A stretch of 64,000 nt of DNA, taken from positions 6,590,033 to 6,654,032 of the forward strand of contig CM064697.1 of NCBI GenBank assembly GCA_032717465.1. The letters are read 5' to 3'. Below, piece by piece: positions 11,861 through 24,505 of the stretch. The DNA comes from Coenobita brevimanus (taxonomy: Eukaryota; Arthropoda; Malacostraca; Decapoda; Coenobitidae). A program made the translations under genes and the position numbers. Each line of letters starts with the position of its first letter. Position 1 is the stretch's first letter. Under the pieces are notes generated by a model that was not told where the DNA came from, searched no databases, and saw nothing but the letters and a program-made list of their open reading frames with translations.

Positions 11861-12027
11861 GATGGGAGTGGGGTATATGGGACTGGACAAGAAAGGGTGG
11901 TATGGGGGATGGGATGGAAGTTGGGTATATGGGACTGGACAAGAAAGGGTGGGATGGGGGATGGGATGGAAGTTGGGTATATGGGACTGGACAAGAAAGG
12001 GTGGGATGGGGGATGGGATGGAAGTGG
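11861..12027 (+). repeat. 52-bp tandem repeat, 3 copies, G-quadruplex-prone
   Basis: GGGTATATGGGACTGGAC starts at 11871, 11923 and 11975, an exact 52-bp period. Copies two and three are nearly identical; copy one differs by one base in the G-rich part. In copies two and three the segment GGGTGGGATGGGGGATGGG fits the four-G-run quadruplex rule. The tryptophan/glycine-rich frames here are by-products. Confidence 0.93.
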
Positions 12028-12059
12028 ATGTGAGAGACAAGAATGTTATTTGTGGAATG

Positions 12060-13190
12060 GGATGGTAGTGAGGTGAGGGATGGCAGAGTGGCTGGGTGCG
12101 TGGGATGGGATGGGATGAGTGGACTGAGGGACGAGAGAGGAACGGGGTGTGGGAATAAATGGAAATGAAGGGAGAGACAGGGAGAGGTACATTGAATGGA
12201 AGGGGGACCAAGACGTCTAAGGATGACTGCAGTTGCAGAGGGAGAGGTTGTGGTGAGGAAGATTTGTGAAGATGAAGGGAAGGGATAAGGAAGTGCAGTG
12301 GTGGGAAGGAATGGGTGGTAAGAGAGGAAGAGGTGTAATTCGGTACAGGAAAGAGGACGAGAAGGGAGGAGAAAAGATGAGAGGAGTAGAGAGGAGAGGA
12401 AGAGAAACCATGTGAAAGGGGAAATGCGGAGAATGGAAGACGTGGTGGAAAAGAATATGAGGGAGGGAAGAGGTGAGGAAGGAAGGGGGAAGAAGAGGTA
12501 AGGAATGGTGAAAGATAAGGCGGAGGGACGAAAAAATCGAGAGGCAGAAAAAAAGGTGGAAGGAAGATATGCGAATTGGAGGAGTGTGTGAGAGAGCGAG
12601 AGGGAGTGGTAGGTGTGTGAGAGAAGGAGGAAGGAGGGAGGGCGTGTGTGGGAGAGTGAGAGGGAGGGTTATGTGTGTGTGACAGAGAGCGAAAGGCAGG
12701 GGTAAGTGTGTGTGTGAGGGTGGGGGAGGGGTGAAAGGGAGGGGGAGGGGTGCGTGACAGAGGGAGGGGGGAAGGGTATAATTTAGACAGGGAAGGGGAT
12801 AGGAGTACGTGTGTGAGAGCGAGGGGGAAAGGGTATTTGTGTGGGAGAGGGAAGTGGGTAGCGGTATGTGGGTGTGAGAGCGAGGGAGGAAGGAGTATAG
12901 GCGAGAGGAGAGAGAGAGAGAGAGAAGAGGTGCGTGTGAGTGAGAGTGTTTGTGAGTGGGGGAGGGGGGAATGCTAATGTCTGCGAGGGAAGACTGGGTG
13001 TGGGTGTGTGAGAGAGGGAGGGAAGAAGGGGTTGGGAGGGTGTGTGTGAGCGAGAGAGAGGGAAGTCAGGGAAAATATGAGAGGGAGGGAGAGACGGAGG
13101 GAGGGCTGGTGGGGAAGAGACTTGGCAAGAATGAGTGGGAGGAGAGGATATTCCCAAGGCCCCATAAAGTACTGGCGAGAGGAGCATAAA
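12060..13190. repeat. purine- and GT-rich degenerate minisatellite block
   Basis: From 12060 to 12560 the top strand is GGAATGGGATGAG/GAGGAA-rich. From about 12580 to 13080 it is built of GTGTGTGAGAGCGAGGGAGG-type words recurring roughly every 50-60 bp. G-runs are frequent (12719-12775). Long frames on both strands are compositional. Confidence 0.7.
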
Positions 13191-14620
13191 AACACAAGTG
13201 GGGAACGGTGGAACGGCACGAAGATTGGCGATAAAGAAAAGGGTGCAAAAAGGATGATAAAAGAAGGCAAGTGTGGCAGTCGGTTTTACGGCGCGCTGGA
13301 CGGAACAGGCAGACTGAAAATGACACAGTTTATGTTTGTTCGACTACTGAGGTAAAATTGGGCCGGAAATGTGCCATCCCCTTGAAAAATAAGACACTGA
13401 CGATGGTACCACTGCGGACATTAATGCTGGATTCCCTTCAAAACGATAATAAACAAGACAGTGAGATATGACCTTCGAATCCAGTGACGGTGTTTTCGGA
13501 GCTCGGCAAACTTTTAAAATATTACATAAGAATTCCCTAATAATTCGACTGTCTACTGGAACGATCTTACTCTCTGCAAACTGTACATACGAATTTAAAA
13601 AGTTCGCCACTAACTGCTGTCTCATCCTCAACCTAACTCTATTTCTACTGTTATACATGAGACAGGTAGGAATAAGAAAAAAAAGTGAAAACCACAAAGC
13701 GGAGCTATCACTATTGTCCGTAGAAAACAAAGGGGGAGCGGGTGCATTTCTCTTATATCTGGTAAAGATGTTCACATACTGAAAAGGTTAAAGGAGAGAC
13801 TGTGGCTAACTCCTTGACTGCTTGGGTCCTGTCCTAAAATCGTCTAGTTTTTGGAATAATGAGCTAGAAAAATTTCTGTCGTCAGAGCGAAAAAATTTAC
13901 CTGTGAAGGCCACCTGGTTCCCCGTCCTTCCAAGCCTATCATAACTCCGATCATGACAAAGGAACGTATCCTGGGTGCCTTTTGGAGATTTTGTAACACC
14001 TTTGTCCCTGCGATTTATTTGCCACTTCTCAATATCCAGCAGTATGTTACTGATGCAATCTATGTCGGTACAAAAAAAAAATGACAAGAGTATCAAGGTG
14101 TAATAAACATAATAAATCGCTAGAAGACAAGTGCTGCGAAGCGTATGACTCAAACACCCACACACGTAGCCTCCTGACCTGCCCCCCACCCTAATTTCCC
14201 TCTCCCTCTGTCCATCCCTCTCGTGCAGTGGAGGGGGATGGGGAGGGAGGGTAGGAAAAATAAGGAGTGGAATAAAAATAATGTCCAAGGGAGAAAACAA
14301 GTAACTTTGCGGTTTACGGCCTCAAGCGCGGGTTTATGTATACGCCTCGAGTGCAGAGTCCACTACAATTCCCAGACAAATCCTAAACATTTTTCTGGAC
14401 CGGTCAAGACTTTCAGGGTAATAATAAGGAACTCGTACGGTGTCACCATCAAAAAGCAACCAAAAAAATAATAATAATAATGAATGAATAATCTCAATTA
14501 TGGAAAAAATAGCCACTGTTAATAAACAATAAAGAAATCCTAACCCCTCTCCAACTTCCATATAAACAGTGAGATTTTGGCATCAATACGCAAAACCAAT
14601 CGTATATCTGTCTATGCGTA
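13191..14620. other. low-copy sequence with two unassigned open frames
   Basis: Non-repetitive DNA. Minus-strand frames of 143 codons (13344-13775) and 164 codons (13806-14300) have mixed amino-acid use but no motif I recognise. Frames of this length are expected a few times by chance in 64 kb. No splice-site pattern or start context strengthens them. Confidence 0.4.
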
Positions 14621-14623
14621 TCT

Positions 14624-14624
<1 letters not shown>

Positions 14625-14657
<33 letters not shown>
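14625..14657. repeat. (CT)n microsatellite
   Basis: Pure CT run of 33 bp. Confidence 0.95.
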
Positions 14658-14659
<2 letters not shown>

Positions 14660-14818
14660 GATCCACAACTAGGTCAGCTTAGGCCTAGTTTGCGGCCTCA
14701 CCAGTTCCTCCCCCGAGCGATAAATGGGTGAGAGGAGCAGACATATTTACGGCGAGCTAATCCCGCGGAAGTAAGATAGAGACTCTGCTATCTGCCTTAT
14801 CTCTGCCGTAAACACAGT

Positions 14819-14895
14819 CTCCTCCTCCTCCTCCTCGTACTCCTCCTCATCCTCATCCTCCTCCCTATACTGCATCTCCTCTTCTTCCTCCTACT
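14819..14895. repeat. (CTC)n imperfect trinucleotide tract
   Basis: CTC/TCC units with GTA, ATC and TTC interruptions. Confidence 0.8.
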
Positions 14896-15179
14896 GTGGC
14901 CAGACAAAAGGATAAAGGAAGGGTTGACTGAGGTTTGCTACGATATTTTTTTTGCAAGCGCAGCCAAATAAAGAAAATAAAACAATCAATGATCACGTAT
15001 CTGGAAGTAAATCTGAAATCACACGTCATGAGGATGGTAATTACTTCAGCCTACATAGTTATAACAGTAACGATACAAGTTGCCGAAAATCAGTACAATA
15101 ATTCTTGTTACCTTCGGTCCTTACTTCAATACCACCTCTTTGATAACTATTTGCTATCTCGAAAGTCATCTTACTCGTA

Positions 15180-15204
15180 TCTATCTATCTATCCATTTGT
15201 CTAT

Positions 15205-15283
<79 letters not shown>
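15180..15283. repeat. (CTAT)n followed by (GA)n, 75 bp of GA
   Basis: A short imperfect CTAT run (15181-15207) passes into a perfect GA run at 15209-15283. Long GA mirror repeats can form triplex DNA (known property). Confidence 0.95.
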
Positions 15284-15286
<3 letters not shown>

Positions 15287-15439
15287 CTTGATATTCCAAT
15301 TCGGTATTTTTCTTGACTCGATACAACATGGGCCGAAATTTCACAATAAAGACCCTGGCACATGCCTTCTCGGCCAGACAAAAGAGGTGTCGTGAGAGGA
15401 AAAATACCCAGACGTTTGGAAAAAATAAATTCATTGCCA

Positions 15440-16534
15440 AGGTGGGAGTACGTCTGGTTGGAGGGAGAAGGAGGGAGAGAGGAGACAGGTTAAGAGAAGG
15501 AGGAGGGGAGAGGACTGACTAGAGAAAGGAGGAGGGAAGGAAACGAGGGAGGATGAGAGGAGGAGAGGAAAGTGGAGGATAAGGGGAAGAGGAGGAAAAA
15601 GGAGGGGAGGAGAAAGAAGGGGATGAGAGGAAGAGGACGAAAACGGAAGGGACGAGAGGAAGAAAAGGAGGAAAAAGGAGGGGATGTTAAAATGCGAAAG
15701 AAGGAAGATGCAAAAGAAAGAACGGAGAGTTGTAGGAAATAGAGCGAACGTTGGAGGATGGACTGGGAGAAGGAAGGGAGGGAGAGAATGATGGAGAGGG
15801 AAGAGAAAGATGAAGGGGAAGGAAGGATAGAGGGAGGGATGCAGAAGGAAAAGAGGCGATGGAGTTAAAGAAAGTCAGACTAAAGGAATGGGAAGGTTGG
15901 ATAAGGGAGGTGGGGGTGAAAGGAAGCGAAAGAAATGCTGAGGAAAGAACAAGAGATGGTAGGATAAGTGAAAGCGAATGTGACAATGAAGAAAGGTGAA
16001 GAAGGAAGAGCGGGGAACAGAGGAGAGTAAGGAAAGAAGACAGGAGAAATAAGAAGTGAGAAAGAAGAGAAAATAAAGGAATTAGTGAAAATGGGGACAA
16101 AAAGAGAAGGAAGCAGCGATCTGAAGTAAAAAGGTGGAAAAAAATTGAAATGACAGAGAAGAAACATAGAAGGGAAAATGAGATGAGAAAATAGGACAGG
16201 GAAGTAAACGTGAAAGAGGAATTAAGTGGAGACGGAGAAAGGAGGGAAGGTAAACAAAAGTGAGAGAGGCAGGCACAAAAAAAAACGTGCAGAGGGAGAG
16301 AAAGGTGAGGAGGAAACAGAGAAGAGAGGGAGAGGGCAACAGAGGTGAGAGAGGTAAGAGAAATTGAATTCTATGTGAGAGAGATTTAGAGAAGAAGGGA
16401 AGAATGAAGAGAGGAAATCAGACAAGGCTGGAAGAAGAATGATGGGTTGAGCAAAAATAAGAGTATGACGAAAAAAACAACGAAACGCAAAAAACATCCG
16501 AAAAAAGGTTAGAGAAAAATAAGGAGAGGAACAA

Positions 16535-16536
<2 letters not shown>
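15440..16536. other. kilobase-scale purine-rich block
   Basis: About 1.1 kb in which the top strand is mostly A and G (GGAGGAGAGGAAAG, AAGGAAGAG words). No sharp period is visible. Serine/leucine/phenylalanine/proline frames on the minus strand, including 263 codons at 16222-17013, are by-products of this. Confidence 0.7.

Positions 16537-16607
<71 letters not shown>
16537..16607. repeat. compound (GT)n-(GA)n-(G)n microsatellite
   Basis: GT run 16537-16573, GA run 16573-16597, then eleven G to 16607. A second G-run (about ten) occurs near 16751-16760. Confidence 0.93.
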
Positions 16608-17152
16608 CAGGAAGGAGCTTACGGGGGACGGTGGGGAGGCGGAAACGCGGGGGGAAGTGGAGGTGAAAAATCCCAGAGAGAAATGGTAGTACAAAGGGGG
16701 ACGGAAAATGAGAGAAAAAAAAATGAACACAGAATAGGAACTTGGGGGAGGGGGGGGGGGTCATCCCAGGAACTGAAAAAACGAAAATATCAGAAAGGGT
16801 TACATAATGGAGGAGGTAAAGCTTAGCGGAGGAACGGGAAAAAAAAGTGTAAAAAATCACAGAAGAGGAACTAAAAAAGGAAATACTTGTAGCTGAAAAA
16901 TACACAAGGAAAAGGTGAAAAAATGGAGATAACTTTATGACGGCCAAGAGGAGGAAGAAGAATAGAGAATACATTGGCTGACGGTGACAAGAATCAAATA
17001 CAGATGACGTCATCGCACGGAAGTGGTTTATTGCGACACAGACTGCACAATTCTCTTAAAAGAACATACTTAAACTCTGTGATAATCAACTGCGTAGGGA
17101 AGAGGGTCCATGGGGAGCCCCTTAATCTACGACAACACGGTCTTCTTGGAGC

Positions 17153-17179
17153 GCACACACACACACACACACACACACA
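17153..17179. repeat. (AC)n microsatellite
   Basis: AC run of 27 bp. Confidence 0.93.
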
Positions 17180-17259
17180 ATGAAAGGAACTTGACACCGA
17201 TATTATAATATTATAACAATACTGAATCAAGAGAAATTCTGATACCCACTATCCGTTTA

Positions 17260-18470
17260 CCTCACTTTTCTTTCCCTATCCATCATTTTCCCTCTTCCTA
17301 TCCATCTTATGAGCGTCCTATCAATCAGCTTCATATTTACAATCCTGTCCAAGTCCTTGCCATCTTCTCCAACGTTTCATTTTATCTTTCCATTTTTATT
17401 TCATTTTTGTTCCTTCTATCGCCTTTCTATCCTTTCTTTGTTTTGTTACTCACTCGTCTTCTTACCATTAACTTTGTATTTCTACGACTGTCTTTAATCC
17501 ACATATTGTACTATTCTTTCATCGTCTTGCTATTAATTTCTCTTTTTTCCTAATCCATGAGCTTTCCTAATACTATCTCCTTAACAAACCACTCTCCCTT
17601 CTCCCATCATCTGTGTCTATAACTTCTTTTTTCATCGTCCACATCGTTGTTATTTTCTTGCTCTTTTAATTCACTGGCGTATTAAACATCTATCATCATC
17701 TTCCCTTCCTCCCTACTTTCTTCCCCATCATTCCGTTCCTAATATTATGTCTTTAATCACTTCCTTGATATTCCATCGTCATTAAAATCCGTTTTTCATT
17801 CTTGTACGTATCTAGTTTATTTTATAATTCTCTCTCGCTTCCCTTCCTTTCGTCACGCCAGTCTTATCATCTGCGTCTTTGCAATTTCCTCCTCATTTAT
17901 ATTTTTCATTCCTCGTTTGGGTAATCCTCAATCTTTTCATCTATTTTCCACGACCCGCTATAATCACCCGTTTTTCCTTTTTCTTTTCTGTTCAACAATT
18001 TCAATTTCCTTCTATCTATCATTTCCATCTCTCATGTCCTCTGCACATTCCTCTCGTTATCTTGCCTATTACTCTTCCCTGTCATCCTTTCCTCCTTGTG
18101 CCTACCATCTCCATTCTTTCTTGCCATCTTTCCGTCTGGCTTATCATTACCATTTTTCTAATTTTCTTTCCATCACCGTCTTTCATTTTCAGTTTACTCA
18201 TATTCCTTCTACCCTGTGTATCACTTCCATTTCTTCAAGTTCATCCCATCAAGCCTATCATTTCAGTTTTTCATCTTTCCATGTTTTCATCTTCATATTG
18301 TCTATTATTTACGTTTTCCCCATCATTCTACTTTGCCTTCTCATTTTTAAAAAGTCCTGCTAAAGATTCCATAACTTTAATAGTTTTGGCTTTCCTGCAT
18401 ATCATTCTAGTTCTTCTTTCCATTTTATCAACCACTTTCAGTAACTTAATCTTTACACTATCTTGCCCAT
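17260..18470. other. pyrimidine-rich block, no gene seen
   Basis: Top strand rich in T and C, with loose repetition of TTTCATCTTTCCAT- and CCTATCATT-like words. The 254-codon frame at 17879-18643 is composed almost wholly of F, S, L, I, P, Y and H codons and follows the composition, not a protein family. Confidence 0.6.
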
Positions 18471-18790
18471 CGGTCTCGTCCTTGCATCCCCTGCCTACCA
18501 TTTTATTTTTTCATCTTTACATTCTGCCGATCATTCTCGTGTTTCCATCCTGCCTATCATTCTCATTTTTTCATCCTGCTTATCATTCTTGCTTTTCCAT
18601 CATATGTACCGGTATCATATTTGTTGTTCCATTCTGTTTCTAATTCTCGTTTTTCAATCCTGTCTATCATTCTCGTTTTCCATCATGTGTATCATTTTTG
18701 TTATTCCATCTTGCCTATCAATTCTCGTTTTCCCACCCTACACATCATCTCAATTTCGCATCTTCTTTCCATCGTGCTCATCATCCTCGT
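18470..18790. repeat. degenerate minisatellite, unit about 28-30 bp
   Basis: CCTATCATTCTCGTTTTTCA and variants followed by ATCCTG recur about ten times (for example near 18555, 18580, 18660 and 18712). Confidence 0.75.
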
Positions 18791-18970
18791 TCCTCCGTCC
18801 TCCACTGCCCATTCCAGCCTCCTCACAGATTATTTCCCTCCCGTTTGATAAATGTGACGGCTAATACTTTAATACGTCACGTCGGCAGATTTATCCAGCC
18901 CACTGCCTCGCCTCCCATGATAATTTATAACGCGGACTTCTTCGGCCTGATTACCGCTTCCAAGATCCAT

Positions 18971-19405
18971 CCTCTCCCCTCCCCACTCCCCCTAAACCAT
19001 CCCCCACCTCCTCCCTCCCCTCTCCCCAAACCATCCCCCTCCTCCCTTCCCTCTCCCCAAACCATCCCCCTCCTCCCTCCCGTCTCCCCAAACCATCCCC
19101 CCTCCTCCCCCTCCCCTCTCTCCTAACCATCCCTCTTCCCCAAATCACCCCCCTTCTTACCCCTCCCCCTATCTCCTCCTAAACCATCCCACATACTCCC
19201 TCTCTCCCCCTAAACCATCCCCCTCCTCCTCCTTCGCTCCCTAAACCACACCCTCTTTCCTCTCCCCCCTAATCATTCCCTCCTTCCTCCCCTCTCTCCA
19301 ACCATCCCCTATCCTCTCCCTTCCCTCTCCCCTTCCCCCCAGACTCTCACTCCCTCTTCCCCATTCTCTTCAAAAGCATCTCCCCTCCCACCCCTCTTCC
19401 TCCTC
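18971..19405. repeat. C-rich degenerate minisatellite, unit about 33 bp
   Basis: CCCCAAACCATCCCCCTCCT-type units repeat at 18985, 19024, 19057 and 19086, then decay with indels toward 19405. Confidence 0.82.
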
Positions 19406-20077
19406 CCAGATTTGCGCCGAATTAAGATTTTGATAACGTTGGCACTATTTCGCCGCGTCCCACATTTTTGTCTTTTATTTTTTTTTTTCCATTTTTATAA
19501 TTTACGCTATCCAGATTCACACAATGATTTCTGCTTCATAACGAGGACTCATTATGAATTAAATTTTTGTACAACGCCAGCACTAAATCGTCACTTTCCT
19601 ATTTTTTATTTCTTTATTACGAGTTCCGTGGCTCGTCACATGCTGGTTCCCACATCACAGTAAAAAATAATCATGTTTATCGGTTTTAGGCTTTCCTTTG
19701 ACTTGCGGATTTGATCATCAAACCATGTGATTTAATTACACTTTAATATTTAAAAAGAATTGTCTCTCCAAGCCATTTTTCGTTGGGTAATTTTGTGATA
19801 GTTGTAGTGTGCGTTGAATTTATTTCCTACCTACCGATACGACTCATCCTATGAAGAATAGTGGAAATAACGATACGATTATGATGATGATGATGATGAT
19901 GATGATGATAATGAAGTTTGTATAATCAATGTCAAATTTCCACGCACAAAAATACAACGAAGAAAAAAACATGGTGCAATGCTGTGCGTATGGGCTGTGT
20001 ACTGACGGGGCGGGCAAGCAAACAGTTACGGTTATGTGCTAGCTGGGATTTGGTTACATGGTGTGTGCTTTGGTCTC

Positions 20078-20078
<1 letters not shown>
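19406..20078. other. AT-rich low-copy sequence with a short (GAT)n tract
   Basis: No gene recognisable. A perfect GAT/ATG trinucleotide run occurs at 19880-19909. Confidence 0.5.

Positions 20079-20130
<52 letters not shown>
20079..20130. repeat. (GT)n microsatellite, 52 bp
   Basis: Pure GT run. Confidence 0.96.
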
Positions 20131-20134
<4 letters not shown>

Positions 20135-22160
20135 CTTTATATGTGTGCGGGTTGAGCTTTACGTAACATGGTAAAATGCGCTATGGTTGTAATTGCCTGC
20201 GCGTGTCAGGGCAGGTGAGTTTGTGTAAATTGCCAAATGAGGACGATAGGACGAAACTAGCAAGAGGTCAGGTGGAAAACTGTGTGGAAATGAGGCTCGA
20301 CAAAGAAATAAAAAGAGGTTTAATAGAGCCATAGACATAAACAACGCCAAAGAGCCTCGTCAGCCCGGCCCCCACCCCACATTTCCACCCCGAGGACCAT
20401 CATTTCTCTGGCATTTCTAGTACACTTTTTTTTTTCTTAAACCACGTTGAAACATAATGAGATTTTTGTTTTATGGAGACGCGAAAGTAGTAATAGTAAA
20501 AAAGGGAACCGTTTCTATAGAGTGAAACATAATCAGTATTCTGTAAAAACTAACAAAAGAAAAAAGTTATATGTGTACTAAATCGAAACCAAACTAATAA
20601 ACCCGTTTGTCGATGTTTGTTTATGTTGTGAAGTAACAGGAAACTTGACAAAAACATACGGTAATAATAGTGCATTTGGTCGACGCCATGGTGGTAAACA
20701 CGGACATTCACAGTACGTACAATGGCAGAAAAACAGTCCGTAAACACAGATGAAACAAAAAAAGATTGTAGCTCCCTTTCTAAAGAACAACAGGAACATT
20801 TATCTACTGACTGACAATCTAACACTAATGAAAAAACACTTCCACTATAATACGACTCTGATGTAAAATAGGAGGATCACTGTCAACTGGGTGTAGCAAG
20901 AGGAATGTAAATATGTGTATAGAAAAAAACAGAGGCCACTGGTTATACAGAAGGTTGTAGAAAATTATATGACCTTATTAAAGTAGGCATGGATGGGATA
21001 GTAAAAGAAATGCGTATAATACTAATGGTAATTGTGATAACGGGAAAAACTAAAGATCGTGGCCTGTGCTCCCTAGCCAATGTTCTCCGGTACAGCGGTG
21101 TGGAAGGAAGGCAGAGCAGGGCCGGTGATCACTGTCAGTTCAAGGCCGCCATCGAGGGGCTACACTTTGGCCCGCTGTCCTATAAAGACTGGGTCGCCCG
21201 TCCTTAACTTGGAGATAACTACCAGGTTATCAGAAATTCAATTGTCCAGTTTCATGACCCGGAGGTTCTGGGGTGGAAAGAAGAGGAAGAGAATGAGTAG
21301 GTCAGAGATGTAAAGATTTAAAGGCTGAAAGAAATTTTTTACTCGAGCACAAGAGAAGTAGGCTCCTAGTGCTTCTGAAGAGGTCTCCTTTGTAGCTAAT
21401 GTATTCTATTCGTTTTTCTCTGGGCTCTAACCTCTCTGACTCCATCTCACATCCACGTCTTTCTCATCCCTTTTCCCAGAGAAGTCTATGGTCATTAACT
21501 TCATCTCTTCCAGTCGTCCCCTTTCTCCGACACACGCACCTGTCTCTTCCTCCCTTTCACTCCATCTTTTTAACCTGATCCCTCCGTAACCCTCACATCC
21601 CAGGATTCCCATACCCCATACACGTTACCATTCCCATCCTATTCACACAAAACCATTCCTCCTCCTCCTCCTCCTTACGCAATGTCTTTATCTCTTATGT
21701 AACGCTACCATTCCCTATCCCCTTTAAACGCTCCTTCAATCTTCTCGTTCCATATTCCTTTCCAAATTTCTCTCATTTTCTCTCCAAAGTCCCCCTCCCT
21801 AAAACCCTCCGTCTCCTTTCGCTCTACCGTCTTTCCTTACAGTTCCTTTTTCTTTCACGCTTTCCTCGTCCTCTTTTCTTTCCTGCTACCTTCCTTTCCT
21901 CCAATTCCCTTTTCCCTCACGTTCCCCCCGTTCCTTCCACCTCAATCTACCTATTACCCATGGGGGCGACAATGGCACAAGGCGAGATGATGGGGGGATC
22001 TTGACCCTAGAGTCGCTCGAAACTTGGCCACTCTCGTACATTCCCACATTTCCAGGCCCCGGGATGGAGGGTAATAACGTCCCTCCTCAGATTATCCTCC
22101 CAAGTTCCTCAATTGCCCCGGGATGGAAGGCAGACACGCTTGGTGCCGACTGTGTGTGTG
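20131..22160. other. low-copy sequence; pyrimidine-rich from 21420 to 21960
   Basis: No recognisable gene. The 21420-21960 part is C/T-rich with TTCCTTTC-type words. CCCCGGGATGGA occurs twice (22057-22068 and 22118-22129), a short local duplication. Confidence 0.45.
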
Positions 22161-22289
22161 TCAAGCGCTCGTATGCTCGTCAAGCCTGGGAGACTTCTGG
22201 CACCTGTTCTTTACCAGCTTACTTCTGCATATGGCACGTTGATAGTTTCACGTATGTTTGTGGAAATATGTAAATAGTATAAAGGAAAA

Positions 22290-22354
22290 TACTAAAGACA
22301 AATCGTGAGGAAAAAGATGCTACAAAGTCTTCTGAGATCACAAGAATACGGGCC
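22290..22354 (-). mobile_element. solo terminal segment of GGCCCGTATTC-ended element
   Basis: Ends in CAAGAATACGGGCC. Its inner sequence (AAATCGTGAGGAAAAAGATG, then CTACAAAGTCTTCTGAGA) aligns in order with the right arm of the element at 22624-22837 and with 26811-26866. A possible very diverged left arm lies near 22165-22200 (GCTCGTATGCTCG), which would make a roughly 190-bp element; that part is weak. Confidence 0.55.
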
Positions 22355-22623
22355 AATTCATCCTACTTCTCAATTCCTTCAGTGTGAGGAAGTGTTAATT
22401 GTCAGTCTTACTCCCAAACGGTTTTAATCTCTCCTGTTGAAAGTTACATCTTCATTATACCCTCCACTGCAATGACGCCTTTTAACTTTACTCTTCTCGC
22501 CGCCAGACTTTTCATTGGGCCTGCAGAACTCTCATTGTGAAATGGTTAAGTAAAGGCCATACAAAAGCCTCTAGTTATCCCAGAAAATAGAGATGCTCTG
22601 TATCTGACTGTATGAGGTGTTCT

Positions 22624-22837
22624 GGGCTCGTATTCTCGTTTGGTATGGAAGCTACATAACACCTTTTACTTGGTGATTTATTTTTGGATATGATGGCTAA
22701 TCGTTCTGCACTTTATATATGCAGAGTATGGCGATATTAAAATGATTCAAGTAACAGACGAGAACAGCCAGGTTTAACAAGCAAATCGCTTAGGAAAAGG
22801 TGTTAGGGAGCTTCCTCAGCCGACGAGAATACGGGCC
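22624..22837. mobile_element. 214-bp inverted-repeat element (MITE-like), GGCCCGTATTCTCG ends
   Basis: Left arm 22624-22668 reads GGGCTCGTATTCTCG ... GGAAGCTACATAACACCTTTT. The reverse complement of the right arm 22795-22837 reads GGCCCGTATTCTCG ... GGAAGCTCCCTAACACCTTTT. The arms match at about 80 percent over some 43 bases and enclose roughly 126 bp with no coding frame. Terminal inverted repeats plus short length and other copies nearby fit a non-autonomous DNA transposon or fold-back element. No clear target-site duplication is visible at the borders. Confidence 0.68.
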
Positions 22838-23446
22838 TTAGTGTCATATTTTCGTGAAGTTTGGAGGCTTTCAAACACAGCTTCTTTCGCCCCTCATTTT
22901 GCATAACATACCTTAATATCTTAACTATTACTTCTGTCTTTAATACCGATCTAGTTTGTATACAACCGAGCTAGTTTTTATAAATATCATGGGAGAGGAT
23001 ATTGATAAGGAACAGGTACCAGACATAATCCAACGATGACAAGAACACGACTCTCTGCACAGGATATTTGCGGAACTGAGATAACCGGTGTTGGCAAAAG
23101 AGAATTATTTTTCAGTCAATATAACGATGATGGGGAACCGCAAGTGTACCGACGATCACACAAGCAATGTCGGTGTCCGGTGAAGCCACTACTAGACGCC
23201 TAAACTTCCACCATTAATTTTCCCAACTACCAAGCTGCTGTCGGAATCAATACCCATCACAGTAATCCACGCACTGTGCAGTCGTAAGGGTGACACTAAC
23301 TGAACGCAACCAAAATGTAGATGGCTGGTCTCACGGCTGTACAGAATGATAATTATATTCCCTATAGAAGTAAGGTAAAGCTTAGGTTAGCTTTTACTGA
23401 GCATGAGTTTCAGAATCTCGCATATTTCTCTCAGCGCACGCACGCA

Positions 23447-23450
<4 letters not shown>
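22838..23450. other. low-copy sequence, no gene seen
   Basis: AT-balanced DNA with no recognisable element. Confidence 0.4.

Positions 23451-23501
<51 letters not shown>
23431..23501. repeat. (AC)n microsatellite with (GCAC)n lead-in
   Basis: GCACGCACGC units at 23435-23450 pass into a perfect AC run at 23451-23501. Confidence 0.95.
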
Positions 23502-23502
<1 letters not shown>

Positions 23503-24435
23503 GCAGTTAACAAGTCTACAGTGGTGCTAGTATAGATATTTCATTTTCTTTAATACCATACAACGTAAACGATATCTGCATCTGTTAGGAAGGAATATAT
23601 CCACTCTCTAAACTGAGCAAATCATCCTGGAGGCCTTGTATTTAGAGAATCGGTAGCATGACCTCAAAGAACGTCTTGTAAATATAAAACTCTGGGCGCA
23701 TTCCTTCTTCATTAAACAGGGTGCTATTTCATTTAACATACAGTACGTGTATATCCTGTTCTCGGAGCCAAAAGAGGCTTACGATCTTTGATATGTGTGA
23801 CAAAGATTTCCAGATAAGAACTGTAAGGTGTCGATAAAGGGAGAGGGTCGGAAGGAAAGAGGGAAGAGAGGAGGGAGGAGGGAAAGAGAATGGGGGAGGG
23901 AAATAGGAGGAGGAAGAGGGGAGAAAGAGAAAGTAGGGGAGGAGGAGAGGCGAAAGGAGGGGGGAAGAGAAGAAGGGAGTGAAGAGGTCATTGTGGTGGT
24001 GGACTGGCTAGTCGACCCGGCCAAGCCTCGACAAACCTCCCACATCTTATCACACCCACACACAACTTTAGCACGGTTGAGAAGTGACTGAAAGACAAGG
24101 CTGACTAACTAAAATAAGGAAGGTAATAGTAAACAAATTTCCTTAAAAAGTATACGTAAATGTCTGTTATACCTCATTTAAGTTTCCATGCTCCCGAAAT
24201 AATCGTTACCCATGTGGATTTTTGTCCTGTGTGTAAAGGCATCAGGAAAAGTAACAGACCCTTCCTATGGCTGATGCAGTGGCTCTAAAAATATACATCT
24301 GACAACTTCACCCCAAGTGTATGGTTAGTCCAACACCTACCCAACAAAGAGAAGTGGGAGTGAAAATAACTTGTATGGGAAAACTGCAACTACCACTGTG
24401 TTTATCAGTGAAAATATCGTTGCTGTTTTTATCAG
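23502..24435. other. low-copy sequence with a purine-rich patch, no gene seen
   Basis: A GGGAGGAAGAG-type purine patch spans about 23835-23985. The rest is featureless. Confidence 0.45.
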
Positions 24436-24439
24436 TGAA

Positions 24440-24505
24440 ATATTATCATCACCATTATTATCATCACAATCAGCACCACAATCATCATCATCATCGCCAT
24501 CACCT
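24440..24505. repeat. imperfect (ATC)n trinucleotide tract
   Basis: ATC, ATT and CAC units; the histidine-rich frame here is a by-product. Confidence 0.8.

Noticed and set aside
13344..14300. Two minus-strand frames of 143 and 164 codons with balanced composition
   Set aside because: A few frames of this length are expected by chance in 64 kb; no motif, no splice context, and an overlapping plus-strand frame is also open.
16222..17013. 263-codon minus-strand frame, the longest in the window
   Set aside because: Composition is almost only F, S, L, P and HTHT, following a purine-rich block and a GT/GA microsatellite; no domain and no conserved start.
17879..18643. 254-codon plus-strand frame resembling a membrane protein
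   Set aside because: The hydrophobicity comes from T-rich degenerate minisatellite; neighbouring frames over the same bases are equally hydrophobic.
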